Shown here one piece after another: positions 1 to 7,212 of a stretch of DNA of 10,486 nt. Position 1 is the stretch's first letter. The number at the start of each line of letters is the position of its first letter. A model generated the notes under the pieces. The model made no database searches and had not been told where the DNA came from. It saw only the letters and a list, made by a program, of their open reading frames with translations. This stretch comes from Verrucomicrobiota bacterium (lineage in GTDB: Bacteria; Verrucomicrobiota; Verrucomicrobiia; Limisphaerales; UBA9464). A program made the translations under genes and the position numbers. The stretch lies in the NCBI GenBank assembly GCA_947464705.1, contig CANHYD010000057.1:1-10486 (forward strand). Reading direction: 5' to 3'.

Positions 1-512
1 CTGGGCTTCTTCTGGTACTCCACCAACAGACGGTTCTCGGGCATCACCAGCATGACCTGGGCGGACTCGATGCCGTCGACTCGTGAAATGGTCTGGGACA
101 ATTCGCCCTGAATGGCCCGCAGGTAATTGACCCGCTGCACAAAGTCCGAGATGCCGAAGTTGGGCTTGTCGAACAGCGAGAAACCCGTGGTGCCGCCACC
201 GGGAATCCCCTTGCCGGCGAGTTGGATGCGCAGGGAATGAACCTTGTCGGCGGGCACCGAGATGCTACCGCCGCCTCGGACCTTGTACGGCACCTTGGCC
301 TCGTCGAGCGCATTGATCACCTTGGAGGCCTCGGCTTCGGCAAGGTTGCCGAAGAGAACGGCGTAGTCTTCACGGCTCGACCAAACCGCGACTCCGGTCA
401 GACCGAGCAGGACGACCAATCCGGCCAGGACGATCGAGATCCGCTGGTTGATGCCGATCTCTTTCCAGACGGCACCCAATTGCTGCAGGAGTTCTTGAAA
501 ACTGTTGTTCAT
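1..512 (-). CDS. fliF: Flagellar M-ring protein FliF (N-terminal part, cut by window edge)
   Basis: FliF builds the MS ring, the inner-membrane base of the flagellar motor on which the rod, C ring and export gate are assembled. Only the first 170 residues are visible; the gene continues past the left edge. The start codon ATG is at 512-510. A short cytoplasmic N terminus is followed by a clear membrane segment at about residues 25-44 (SIVLAGLVVLLGLTGVAVW). Then comes the periplasmic YscJ/FliF domain with recognisable family stretches: YAVLFGNLAEAEA, the glycine-rich GIPGGGTTGFSLFD, and the block NYLRAIQGELSQTISRVDGI followed by ESAQVMLVMPE. It lies 19 bases downstream of fliE with no strong Shine-Dalgarno sequence, so translation may depend on upstream genes. 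The identification rests on the protein sequence and on its place after flgB, flgC and fliE, a common bacterial order. Confidence 0.96.
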   Translation of the reverse strand, partial: MNNSFQELLQQLGAVWKEIGINQRISIVLAGLVVLLGLTGVAVWSSREDYAVLFGNLAEAEASKVINALDEAKVPYKVRGGGSISVPADKVHSLRIQLAGKGIPGGGTTGFSLFDKPNFGISDFVQRVNYLRAIQGELSQTISRVDGIESAQVMLVMPENRLLVEYQKKP

Positions 513-531
513 GGCTTAGTGCGCGGAATCC

Positions 532-987
532 TCAGACCTGCATCCGCATCAATTCCTGGTACGATTCGAGAAGCTTGTTGCGCACCTCGACCATCAACTG
601 AAAGGAGACACTGGCTTCCTCCATGGCGATCATGGCTTGGTGCAGTGGCACTCCCTGCTGGGTGACCAAGCCTCGGACCGAATCTCCGGCCGCCACCTGT
701 TTGTCGGCCACTTCGCCCACGAACCGCCCCAGAGTGTCGGCAAACGCATCGCGCCCCGTGACCCTCCCCAGCGAAGGGATGCCCGTCGGATTGACACCCG
801 TGGGCAGCGGACCCGCGTCCGGGAAGGCCTTGTTGAAGGGCTGCAGTTTCCCCATCTCTGAGTCGGGAATGAGCTTCCCCAAGTCTCCCAACCCGGCCTT
901 CTGCAGAGCCTCCGTCCCGGCCTTGCCGAGAGGGGACTCCCGGAGGGCGGCCGGGTTGAACATTCGGAGTGCGGAAAGCGCTTCCAT
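532..987 (-). CDS. fliE: Flagellar hook-basal body complex protein FliE
   Basis: FliE is the small adaptor between the MS ring (FliF) and the proximal rod (FlgB, FlgC), and is exported early by the flagellar type III system. The C terminus is diagnostic: an amphipathic helix ending VRNKLLESYQELMRMQV, preceded by GVPLHQAMIAMEEASVSFQL, both typical of FliE. At 151 residues it is longer than the roughly 100-110 usual for the family. The extra length is N-terminal and rich in Pro, Gly and Leu, with no domain I recognise. The ATG at 987 is 20 bases after the flgC stop; a second in-frame ATG at 963 (MFNPAALRES) is possible and would remove eight residues. Neither has a strong ribosome-binding site. 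The neighbours flgC and fliF fully support the assignment. Confidence 0.95.
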   Translation of the reverse strand: MEALSALRMFNPAALRESPLGKAGTEALQKAGLGDLGKLIPDSEMGKLQPFNKAFPDAGPLPTGVNPTGIPSLGRVTGRDAFADTLGRFVGEVADKQVAAGDSVRGLVTQQGVPLHQAMIAMEEASVSFQLMVEVRNKLLESYQELMRMQV

Positions 988-1007
988 CGCAGTGTCTCAG
1001 TGAAGGC

Positions 1008-1430
1008 TCAGCGCTTGCCGATGGACATGGCCTGCTGGGCCAGTTGTCGGGCGTTCTTGACCACGGCGATGTTCGCCTCGAACGCCCGCGAGGAGGCGAT
1101 GAGGTCCACCATCTCTTCGTGGACGTTGACGTTGGGATACCGGACGTACCCCCGCGCATCGGCGTCGGGATGATCGGGTTTGAAGACCTCCCGGAAGGGC
1201 CGGTTATCGGATTCAACGCGGGTGACCCGAATGGTGGAACCACTGTTGGGGTTGGCCCCGGCATTGTTGACCAACGACTCGAAAACCACCTGCTTGCGCT
1301 TGTAGGGCTGCCCATCAGCGGCTCGGGTCACATTGGCATTGGCCAGATTCTGGGAGACGATGTCCACCCGGGTCCGTTCGGCATCGAGCGCGGAGCGGGT
1401 GCTTTGGATGCTGGGGATGAGTTGGATCAT
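1008..1430 (-). CDS. flgC: Flagellar basal-body rod protein FlgC
   Basis: FlgC is one of the proximal rod proteins that transmit torque from the MS ring to the hook. At 140 residues it has the normal family length. The N-terminal flagellar rod motif is clear (residues about 19-33, RTRVDIVSQNLANAN), followed by the usual YKRKQVVFES stretch. The C-terminal half has the FlgC signature GYVRYPNVNVHEEMVDLIASS with RAFEANIAVV and a helix to the end. Both termini form the coiled-coil helices that pack in the rod. The ATG at 1430 lies 20 bases after the flgB stop and the stop lies 20 bases before fliE. No strong Shine-Dalgarno sequence is visible, so operon-coupled translation is likely. Confidence 0.97.
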   Translation of the reverse strand: MIQLIPSIQSTRSALDAERTRVDIVSQNLANANVTRAADGQPYKRKQVVFESLVNNAGANPNSGSTIRVTRVESDNRPFREVFKPDHPDADARGYVRYPNVNVHEEMVDLIASSRAFEANIAVVKNARQLAQQAMSIGKR

Positions 1431-1450
1431 GGAATCTTCAGTCCGAAGGT

Positions 1451-1834
1451 TTAGCTACGGCCCGTGATGGCCATCCTCAGCTTGAGCATGGAACCGGTGA
1501 TGAGTTGGGCTTCCAGGGTGTGGGCCAGACTGTTCTCATTCATGGCCAACATTTCCTGCTCCAGATTGACGGAGTTGCCGTCGCGATTGGAGGCGACGGC
1601 CGTCGGATCGACTGAGAGGGTCGGGACCGGGATATTGGCGATCTGACCCGGATCGTTGGCCTTCACCGCGTTGAACAACTCGGCCTGAAACGACGGCGCG
1701 ACATCGATCCGCTTGTAGTTCGGCGTCTCAACATTGGCCAAATTGCCGGCGATGGCCTGATGGCGCAGCACCGTGGCATCCAAGAGCTTCTTGGTGACCA
1801 CATAGTTGGACTGGTTGAACAGCGTTTGAATCAT
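1451..1834 (-). CDS. flgB: Flagellar basal-body rod protein FlgB
   Basis: FlgB is a proximal rod protein that joins the FliE/MS-ring base to the rest of the rod. The 127-residue product shows the family N-terminal motif at about residues 24-42 (RHQAIAGNLANVETPNYKR) and the FlgB-type C-terminal block DGNSVNLEQEMLAMNENSL, ending in a helix with MLKLRMAITGR. I chose the ATG at 1834, giving MIQTLFNQSN, because a good GGAGG Shine-Dalgarno sequence lies seven bases upstream (1842-1846) and homologues begin near this point. The frame stays open 17 codons further up to 1885, but that extension has no family resemblance and would run through the candidate promoter. It is the first gene of the visible flagellar operon flgB-flgC-fliE-fliF. 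Confidence 0.96.
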   Translation of the reverse strand: MIQTLFNQSNYVVTKKLLDATVLRHQAIAGNLANVETPNYKRIDVAPSFQAELFNAVKANDPGQIANIPVPTLSVDPTAVASNRDGNSVNLEQEMLAMNENSLAHTLEAQLITGSMLKLRMAITGRS

Positions 1835-1859
1835 GGACTCGCCTCCGTTCCCACCGTGA

Positions 1860-1875
1860 AGCAACGACCATGCCG
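1860..1875 (-). promoter_or_regulatory. Candidate sigma-54 (RpoN) promoter for the flagellar operon
   Basis: On the minus strand the bases read CGGCATGGTCGTTGCT. They match the sigma-54 consensus TGGCAYRNNNNTTGCW at every defined position except the first, with the essential GG (1874-1873) and GC (1862-1861) exactly ten bases apart. Transcription would start near 1849, giving a leader of only about 15 bases that just includes the GGAGG ribosome-binding site. Sigma-54 control of early or middle flagellar operons is known in many bacteria. No start site is demonstrated here, and an activator site was not identified. Confidence 0.45.
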
Positions 1876-1932
1876 AGCGGCTCAACTGCCGTTTTTCGAG
1901 GGTTTTATGAGGAAATGCCTTCAGGGTGATGG

Positions 1933-1992
1933 CACCGGGGCGGAACCGAAGTCCATCCGTCCGTCGGCCTGGGCAAAACTTTCCGCCCGGTG
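1933..1992. repeat. Long imperfect inverted repeat in the wecA-like/flgB spacer
   Basis: The arms caccggggcggaa (1933-1945) and ttccgcccggtg (1981-1992) can form a 12-bp stem with a single bulged base around a 35-base loop. It lies downstream of the WecA-like gene stop (2016) and about 100 bases upstream of flgB. There is no T-tract on either strand, so it is not a classical intrinsic terminator. It could be an RNA stem, a processing signal, a factor-dependent terminator element or a DNA-binding dyad for flagellar control. I see no other gene in the 181-base spacer 1835-2015. Confidence 0.4.
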
Positions 1993-2015
1993 GCTTCAGA
2001 GCCGCTTCAGTGTCT

Positions 2016-2996
2016 CTAACGGCTGAGGAGGGCCACCAGAAGCGCCCCCAGCAGCCACAAGACAGCCACCGCGCCAGCCTTCCCCAGACCCGTACGGGCC
2101 AGGCGGTGACTGAGGTGTTGCGTGTCGCCCACCCAGAAGGGCTGCCCTTTCCAGGTGCGCGAGACGACCACGAAGGCCATGTCGATCAGAGGGACTGCCA
2201 CCACCCCGAACGCGAGCCTCCAGGACCACTGTAGTCCGCCGTCCAAAGGCGCGGCAGGGGTCAGGGACAGCAGCGCCAAAATGGAGAGCCCATAGCCGAC
2301 CCATTGACTGCCAGCATCACCCAAAAAGACGGAGGCACGGGGGTAGTTGTAAGGCAGATAGCCAGCCAGGCTGCCGGCGATCAAGGCCGCCCCGCAGGCC
2401 AAGTCCGGGGCACCCCGCCCCAGCAGCGATGAGACCGAAACCGCGGTGGCCCCGATCAAGCCCAGGCCCGCACACAGGCCATTCATGTTGTCGCTGAGAT
2501 TGAAGGCATTGGTGACCGCCACGATCCAGAACACCGTGAGCACCTGTCCGAAGATCGCAAACCCGTCCGGAACCGGCACTTGCACCCCCCATCTCGCGAC
2601 CAAAACGGCGATGATTCCCTGCCCGAAGAACTTCGCTGCGGCCCCAAGATCTCTGCGGTCGTCCCATGCTCCCAAAACCAGCATCCCCACGGCTCCGGCC
2701 ACCAGCACTCCGAGGCGCCGCAACCCCTCGGTTTCTCCCCCAAGAGATCCGATCTCCACGCGGCCCGTCACTCCCGACATTTGCAGGATCCAGAGCAGCA
2801 GTCCGCCCAAGAGTCCCCCCGTCGCGACGGCCAACCCGCCCGCCAGCGGGATGGGTTGAACATGGATCTTCCGGTGACCGGGATCATCGACATGGCCCCA
2901 TCGACGGCAAAGAGCCCGCCACAACGGCAGCGAGACGGCCGAGACACCACAGGCCAACCCGAAAGCCCAGAGCCCGACGAAGAACCCGGATTTCAT
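2016..2996 (-). CDS. WecA/TagO/MraY-family polyprenyl-phosphate sugar-1-phosphate transferase
   Basis: This family moves a sugar-1-phosphate (commonly GlcNAc-1-P) from a UDP-sugar to undecaprenyl phosphate on the cytoplasmic face of the inner membrane, starting a lipid-linked glycan. The 326-residue protein has about ten hydrophobic segments and the family motifs in order: HVDDPGHRKIHVQPIPLAGG (35-54), the catalytic-type Asp pair in LGAWDDRRDL (108-117), NAFNLSDNMNGL (163-174), FLGDAGSQWVG (224-234), and the loop DTQHLSHRLA (291-300). In the third motif the second aspartate common in WecA and TagO (DGxDGL) is Asn172. Its ATG overlaps the stop of the upstream glycosyltransferase as ATGA, and a GGGAGG sequence precedes the start, so the two are probably translated together. 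The sugar specificity cannot be told from sequence, so no gene symbol is assigned. Peptidoglycan MraY is less likely given the motif style and context. Confidence 0.9.
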   Translation of the reverse strand: MKSGFFVGLWAFGLACGVSAVSLPLWRALCRRWGHVDDPGHRKIHVQPIPLAGGLAVATGGLLGGLLLWILQMSGVTGRVEIGSLGGETEGLRRLGVLVAGAVGMLVLGAWDDRRDLGAAAKFFGQGIIAVLVARWGVQVPVPDGFAIFGQVLTVFWIVAVTNAFNLSDNMNGLCAGLGLIGATAVSVSSLLGRGAPDLACGAALIAGSLAGYLPYNYPRASVFLGDAGSQWVGYGLSILALLSLTPAAPLDGGLQWSWRLAFGVVAVPLIDMAFVVVSRTWKGQPFWVGDTQHLSHRLARTGLGKAGAVAVLWLLGALLVALLSR

Positions 2997-4168
2997 CGAG
3001 ACAGGCCTCCCGGCTGCTGGAGCAAACGGCGGTACAAGGCATCCAGGGATTGCACCAGAGCCTCTTCCGAGAAGCGCTCCCGCACCCAGGATCGCCCGGC
3101 GGCCCCCAGGCTCCGGGCCAACTCTGGATCACCCGCCAACCGAGCGACCCGATCCACCAATCCCGGCAAGTCTCCCGGTTGGAGCAGAAACCCGGTCTCT
3201 TGATCCCGACACACTTCGGCGGCGCCGTCGCAATCGAAGCCAATGACCGGCTTCCCCGCAGCCAAAGCCTGAGGCAGCACCCGGGCCAAACCTTCCCGGC
3301 GCGACAAATGCACCAGCGCATCCATCAAACCCAAATAGCGTGAGACCTCCGAAGGCGGCACCAAACCCGCAAAAATAAAGCGCCCTGCCAAGCCGGGAGT
3401 CGTGGCAGCCAGGGTCTCGAAACGCGCACGCCAAGGGCCATCACCCAACAGCAGGAACCGAACATTGGGAATCCGGCGGACCATCTCCACGGCGGCGGCG
3501 AACAAGTCATCGTGTCCCTTGAGCTGAAAAAGACGCGCCACCTTGCCCACAACAAACTCCCCGGGACGGATTCCTAGCCGCTGGGCCAATTCCGGATCCC
3601 GCTGGACCCCGAGAAAGGGGGCCAAGTCAAAACCGCTGAAGATTCGGGTGTACTGAGCCGGGGCGCCGATACCGGCATCCAGGTACTGTCGGGCCATCGC
3701 CTCGGCGACCACCACAAAATGGTCGGTCTGCCGGCCGGCGGCTCGTTCTGCACCGCGAAAAACCGCATTGGCCGAGGCCCCCTGGAACGGACCAAAACTT
3801 GGACCATGAATGGTGTGAATCACCCAGGGAACCCCGGCATGGCGGGCAGCGAACCGACCCACGATGCCCGCCTTGCCGCTGTGGGTATGAACGATCTGGG
3901 GGCGGGTGCGACGGAAGTGACTGCGGAGCCTCAAGTAGGCCAGAGCATCCATCACGGGATGGACAGGCCGAACAAGGCAAGATTCCAACTGCAGGAGCCC
4001 GGGCACTGCTCGAGCCATGGGTTCGAGGGACCCTTCGGGACCACGGGTCGGGCCAGAAATCAGTTCGACCTCCCAATCGGGAATGCGTCCCAAGCCAAGA
4101 ACCGAGCTGAGGGTATTCTCCTGAGCTCCACCAACAATCAATCGGGTGATGACATGGCTCACACGCAT
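2993..4168 (-). CDS. GT4-family glycosyltransferase (GT-B fold)
   Basis: This is a retaining glycosyltransferase of family GT4, expected to transfer a sugar from a nucleotide donor to a glycan or lipid-linked acceptor in the cytoplasm. The N-terminal acceptor domain starts MRVSHVITRLIVGGAQENTL, with the characteristic HTHSGKAGIVGRFAAR at 94-109. The C-terminal donor domain has VGKVARLFQLKGHDDL (207-222), LLLGDGPWR (239-247) and the donor-site stretch REGLARVLPQALAAGKPVIG (291-310). In the EX7E position the second residue is Gln300 rather than Glu. I chose the ATG at 4168 (391 residues) because homologues begin this way. The frame is open up to 4609, but that part runs antiphase through the upstream gene and looks like noise. 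No clear ribosome-binding site precedes it. The stop overlaps the WecA-like gene's start as ATGA. Acceptor and donor are unknown. Confidence 0.92.
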   Translation of the reverse strand: MRVSHVITRLIVGGAQENTLSSVLGLGRIPDWEVELISGPTRGPEGSLEPMARAVPGLLQLESCLVRPVHPVMDALAYLRLRSHFRRTRPQIVHTHSGKAGIVGRFAARHAGVPWVIHTIHGPSFGPFQGASANAVFRGAERAAGRQTDHFVVVAEAMARQYLDAGIGAPAQYTRIFSGFDLAPFLGVQRDPELAQRLGIRPGEFVVGKVARLFQLKGHDDLFAAAVEMVRRIPNVRFLLLGDGPWRARFETLAATTPGLAGRFIFAGLVPPSEVSRYLGLMDALVHLSRREGLARVLPQALAAGKPVIGFDCDGAAEVCRDQETGFLLQPGDLPGLVDRVARLAGDPELARSLGAAGRSWVRERFSEEALVQSLDALYRRLLQQPGGLSR

Positions 4169-4221
4169 GGGTTCGACAGGTCGACAGCCCGTGTTCCCAA
4201 CGGTGCCGTAGATTCTCGGAA

Positions 4222-7017
4222 TCAGCGCGAGGACTTCAGGGCAGCCAAGCGGCTCATGACATTGGTCGATTCCGCCGAGTCCTTCGGGGCCAATTCGAGA
4301 TAGCGCTCCAACTGCTTCTGCTCCTCCGACGATTGCTTCTGCTGACGGGCAATCTCTGCGAGACCGAAGCGAACTTGAAAAGTGTCGCGACCGTCCTTGA
4401 TCAAGCGCTCGTAATCGGTTCGCGACTCGGGCAATTGATTGAGCATCAGGCGAGCGATGGCGCGATTGACCCGAGCGACCGAATTGTCGGGTTCCTGGTC
4501 GAGAACCTTGGTCAGAGCCTCGGATGCAGGCCCATACCGACCCAGTTGCATGAGGATCAGTGCCCGACGGGAAGCCGGCGCGGGGTCCGACTTGGCCACT
4601 TTTTCCCAAGCCTCCGTCATGGCCAGAGACTCATTGGTCTTGCCCAAGAGCAGGTAGAGGTAGGAGAGGTAATCGTAGAGTTCTGCGTTGTTGGGATTGA
4701 GGCGACGCGCCTCCTGCAAGAACGCTTCGGCCTCCTGCAATTGGTTGAGAGCGATACGCACGCGCCCCTCGGATTCCGCCAGACCGGCTTTTTCCACGGG
4801 CGTCCAGCGGGCGCGGGAGGGGTCCGCCTTCAACTCATTCAAGGCGTTGGTCGCCGAAGCCAGATCTCCGACAGCCAAGGCCGCCGCAATGAAGCCGAAC
4901 TGGTTGAAATGGTTGGTGGGCGACAACCGGGAAGCCCGAGCAAAACTCACAGCAGCGCGGCGAACCATGTCGTCCTTCTGAGCCAGGAGGGTCAACCCGA
5001 AGATACGCAGGAATTCCGGCTCATCCACGGGCCCGTGCACGTCGAGCAAGCCCGGCTTTCCATCCCAGATCTTGACGAGGTCGGCCGAGAGGGGTTTGCC
5101 GGCGACCAAGGCTCGGTTCACCTCCAGATTGACCCGAGCCGCGGCGTTGTCGGCGTTCAAGCGAAGCGCCTCGGTGAAGAGCGTTGCAGCCTCCTTCAGG
5201 CGACCGCCCTCTTGAAGGAACACCCCGGAGGCGTTGGCAGAACGGGACCACATCGCGGCCACGATCACCGCGTTGGAAGAACCCAGGGCCGCATCCCGGA
5301 CGACCGCGTCCAACGACGGTTGCACCTCGCCCCAAAACCGGCGCACCTGATTGAACTCGGCCTCATTGGCCGCACTCGGTAGCAGTGCTTTCCGAGGCAG
5401 GGCTCCGTGCAAGGATCCGACCGGTCTAAAGTCGAACGGCTCGGCAAAAAAGCTGAAAACGGGCGACGCGAAGAAGGTCTGATTGCTGTAGGCAGCCCGG
5501 GCGGCCATCGTCAGCCAAAGGCCCGCGATGTTGTCCTTGGCATCGGCGATTTCGCGCAATGCCGGCCAACGCTCTGCATGGCGACTGGCCAAGAACTGCC
5601 GATACACCCGCACCGGAGCTAGTCGAGTTTGGACCAACAAGTGCCCGCTCTTGGCGGAGAGCGTCTCATGACCAGCCGTCAGGGTCATGAACAGCGTGGG
5701 ATCATCGGCGAACACCAATCCCGGAGCCCGATGGAGTGGAGCGATCAAAGTCCGCGAGTAATCCCAAAGGCTGGAACCATTGTCGGCCACGACGACCTTC
5801 CAATTCTTGGCAACCAAAGCCGCCGGAACCAGAAGCGTCAGAGACACCACCAAGAGACCGGCCAAACGCGACAAGCCCGAGGAAAGCGGTGTGACCGTGT
5901 AGGCGTGACGGGGGTCCGGTCGACCGGTCCAGAGCAGGAGATAATACCCCGCAAAATAACCCACAGCCAAGCAAGCGCAGAAGGAGAACGTCAGGAGGGG
6001 AACGCCGTAGCCCAACTGCCGGGGGCTAAACTTCAAGTCGAAGGCGACCGCAATACAAAGAACGAACCAGGCGAAGGCCAATACCTGCCAGGCAATCATC
6101 GCGGCCAAGGTGTCCAAGCCGGCCCCAAGCCGAGAAGGCCAGCGGATGCCAATCCCCACCAGGGGCGCGATCATCATCAGGAAAAGAAACAGAAAGCGTC
6201 CCCTCGGAAACATCAGCAGGTAGTTCGCCTTCAGCTCCAAACCCGCCCGGAGAAGACTCCAAAAACCCTCGTCATAGCGCCCCGTGAAGCGGGCCGACAG
6301 CGGAATCCAAATCAGCAGGGACAGTCCCAGCAACCCCGCCAAAAGCATCCGAGACAGGAAACCCAGATGGAAGAACTCCCATCCGCGGATCCAAACGATC
6401 GCCACCAAGAACATCGGCGCAAACCCGATGAATGCATGACTGTTGGCGATGCCGACTCCCATGAGGGCAGAGACGATCCACAGTCGGGATTCTTTTCGAT
6501 CCAGGCGGTATTCCAGCAGGTTTCGGATCGCCACCGCGAAGATCAACAAATCGATCATCTCCCCGGTAAAGGCCGTGGCATGTTGCCAGAAGGTCAACTG
6601 AAAGGCCAAGACACCGACGGCCAGAACCGGCGGCACCCAGGCCCAGGGGATGGTGAGCAACGCAATGTCCGAGAACTCGCGGATGCGCTCCTCGTGTCGC
6701 CGGTCATGGGGAAGCAAGGCCACACAGCGAGCCAGCAGATAGACCACTGCCGCGGCCATGGCCGCTGTGAGGATGTTGGCCTGACCGGGAAACCGGACCC
6801 CGGTCAACTGGGACACAACGGCCCCGAAGATCTGGTTCAAGGGCTGGGAGAACGCATTGTCAAAGCCCCAACCGGCCGCCTCGTAAACAGGCCGTAAACT
6901 ATTGATCCCGATCCAGGAATTGCGTGTGAACAGGAAGACGGCAAAAACCGTTACAGCCAAAATCCATGGCAATCTCCGAGTGACGAAGAGTCTCGAGGAA
7001 ACAGGCGCGTCATCCAT
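4222..7017 (-). CDS. DUF2723-like polytopic membrane protein with C-terminal TPR repeats
   Basis: The 931-residue product has two halves. Residues about 14-405 hold roughly ten hydrophobic helices, with an early stretch VYEAAGWGFDNAFSQPLNQIFG and a later block LTFWQHATAFTGEMIDLLIF then GIANSHAFIGFAP. Their layout resembles the DUF2723 (GT-C-like) membrane family seen in Bacteroidota and Verrucomicrobiota. After a charged, probably non-cytoplasmic region, residues about 585-925 contain several TPR-type helical pairs, such as AATLFTEALRLNADNAAARVNLE, LQEAEAFLQEARRLNPNNAELYDYLSYLYLLLGKTNESLAM, and YGPASEALTKVLDQEPDNSVARVN. I prefer the ATG at 7017; an upstream in-frame TTG at 7068 would add 17 residues, and neither has a good ribosome-binding site. 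It sits 53 bases before the GT4 gene, so a lipid-linked sugar transferase or glycan-assembly role is plausible but unproven. The family call is from pattern resemblance only. Confidence 0.75.
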   Translation of the reverse strand: MDDAPVSSRLFVTRRLPWILAVTVFAVFLFTRNSWIGINSLRPVYEAAGWGFDNAFSQPLNQIFGAVVSQLTGVRFPGQANILTAAMAAAVVYLLARCVALLPHDRRHEERIREFSDIALLTIPWAWVPPVLAVGVLAFQLTFWQHATAFTGEMIDLLIFAVAIRNLLEYRLDRKESRLWIVSALMGVGIANSHAFIGFAPMFLVAIVWIRGWEFFHLGFLSRMLLAGLLGLSLLIWIPLSARFTGRYDEGFWSLLRAGLELKANYLLMFPRGRFLFLFLMMIAPLVGIGIRWPSRLGAGLDTLAAMIAWQVLAFAWFVLCIAVAFDLKFSPRQLGYGVPLLTFSFCACLAVGYFAGYYLLLWTGRPDPRHAYTVTPLSSGLSRLAGLLVVSLTLLVPAALVAKNWKVVVADNGSSLWDYSRTLIAPLHRAPGLVFADDPTLFMTLTAGHETLSAKSGHLLVQTRLAPVRVYRQFLASRHAERWPALREIADAKDNIAGLWLTMAARAAYSNQTFFASPVFSFFAEPFDFRPVGSLHGALPRKALLPSAANEAEFNQVRRFWGEVQPSLDAVVRDAALGSSNAVIVAAMWSRSANASGVFLQEGGRLKEAATLFTEALRLNADNAAARVNLEVNRALVAGKPLSADLVKIWDGKPGLLDVHGPVDEPEFLRIFGLTLLAQKDDMVRRAAVSFARASRLSPTNHFNQFGFIAAALAVGDLASATNALNELKADPSRARWTPVEKAGLAESEGRVRIALNQLQEAEAFLQEARRLNPNNAELYDYLSYLYLLLGKTNESLAMTEAWEKVAKSDPAPASRRALILMQLGRYGPASEALTKVLDQEPDNSVARVNRAIARLMLNQLPESRTDYERLIKDGRDTFQVRFGLAEIARQQKQSSEEQKQLERYLELAPKDSAESTNVMSRLAALKSSR

Positions 7018-7061
7018 AGGGTTCGGACATAGTTTGGAAAACCCTCGGGAAAGGCAAAGTC

Positions 7062-7076
7062 GTTTCAAACTGAAAC
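7062..7076. repeat. Short perfect inverted repeat upstream of the TPR membrane gene
   Basis: The bases gtttca-aac-tgaaac form a perfect 6-bp dyad with a 3-base centre, about 45 bases upstream of the preferred ATG at 7017. It could be an operator. It could also be chance, because short A/T-rich dyads are common. It overlaps the alternative TTG start codon at 7068. Confidence 0.25.
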
Positions 7077-7127
7077 ACGCAATGGGGCTCGCTGTCTTCC
7101 GAGCAGAGTGGATCCGAATATCCGTCT

Positions 7128-7144
7128 GCCGAAGCCCCTTCGGC
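7128..7144. repeat. Perfect hairpin without T-tract between HU terminator and TPR membrane gene
   Basis: The arms gccgaag and cttcggc (7 bp, perfect) surround a 3-base loop in the 195-base spacer between the HU terminator and the upstream end of the TPR membrane gene. No T-run follows on either strand, so a classical terminator is not supported. It may be a leader-RNA stem or a protein site. Nothing else in 7018-7212 looks like a gene. Confidence 0.35.
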
Positions 7145-7212
7145 TCCTCCGCCTCGATCCAAACGAGAGTGCCATCACCCTCGAATTATCGTGAGCACTG
7201 CCGGGCGCACCC

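Noticed and set aside
1889..1914. Sigma-28-like sequence upstream of flgB (TAAA, then GCAGTTGA)
   Set aside because: Only about five of eight bases of the -10 element match and the spacer is one base short; the sigma-54 match nearby is stronger.
4169..4609. 147-codon N-terminal extension of the GT4 glycosyltransferase
   Set aside because: It overlaps the TPR gene's end in another frame and its composition is unlike the enzyme. MRVSHVITRL at 4168 is the natural family start.
4333..5382. Plus-strand frame of 349 codons opposite the TPR repeats
   Set aside because: It is a shadow of the minus-strand TPR codons with no recognisable domain and no ribosome-binding site.
5629..6897. Long plus-strand frame (422 codons) opposite the TPR membrane gene
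   Set aside because: It is antisense to a clearly coding gene, has a low-complexity Gln/Arg/His/Pro-rich translation, and matches no family. Such frames are expected opposite GC-rich genes.
7173..7188. Second sigma-54-like site (TGGCACTCTCGTTTGG on the minus strand) upstream of the TPR membrane gene
   Set aside because: The TGGCAC half is perfect, but the invariant GC of the -12 element reads TG, so it fails the essential spacing rule.
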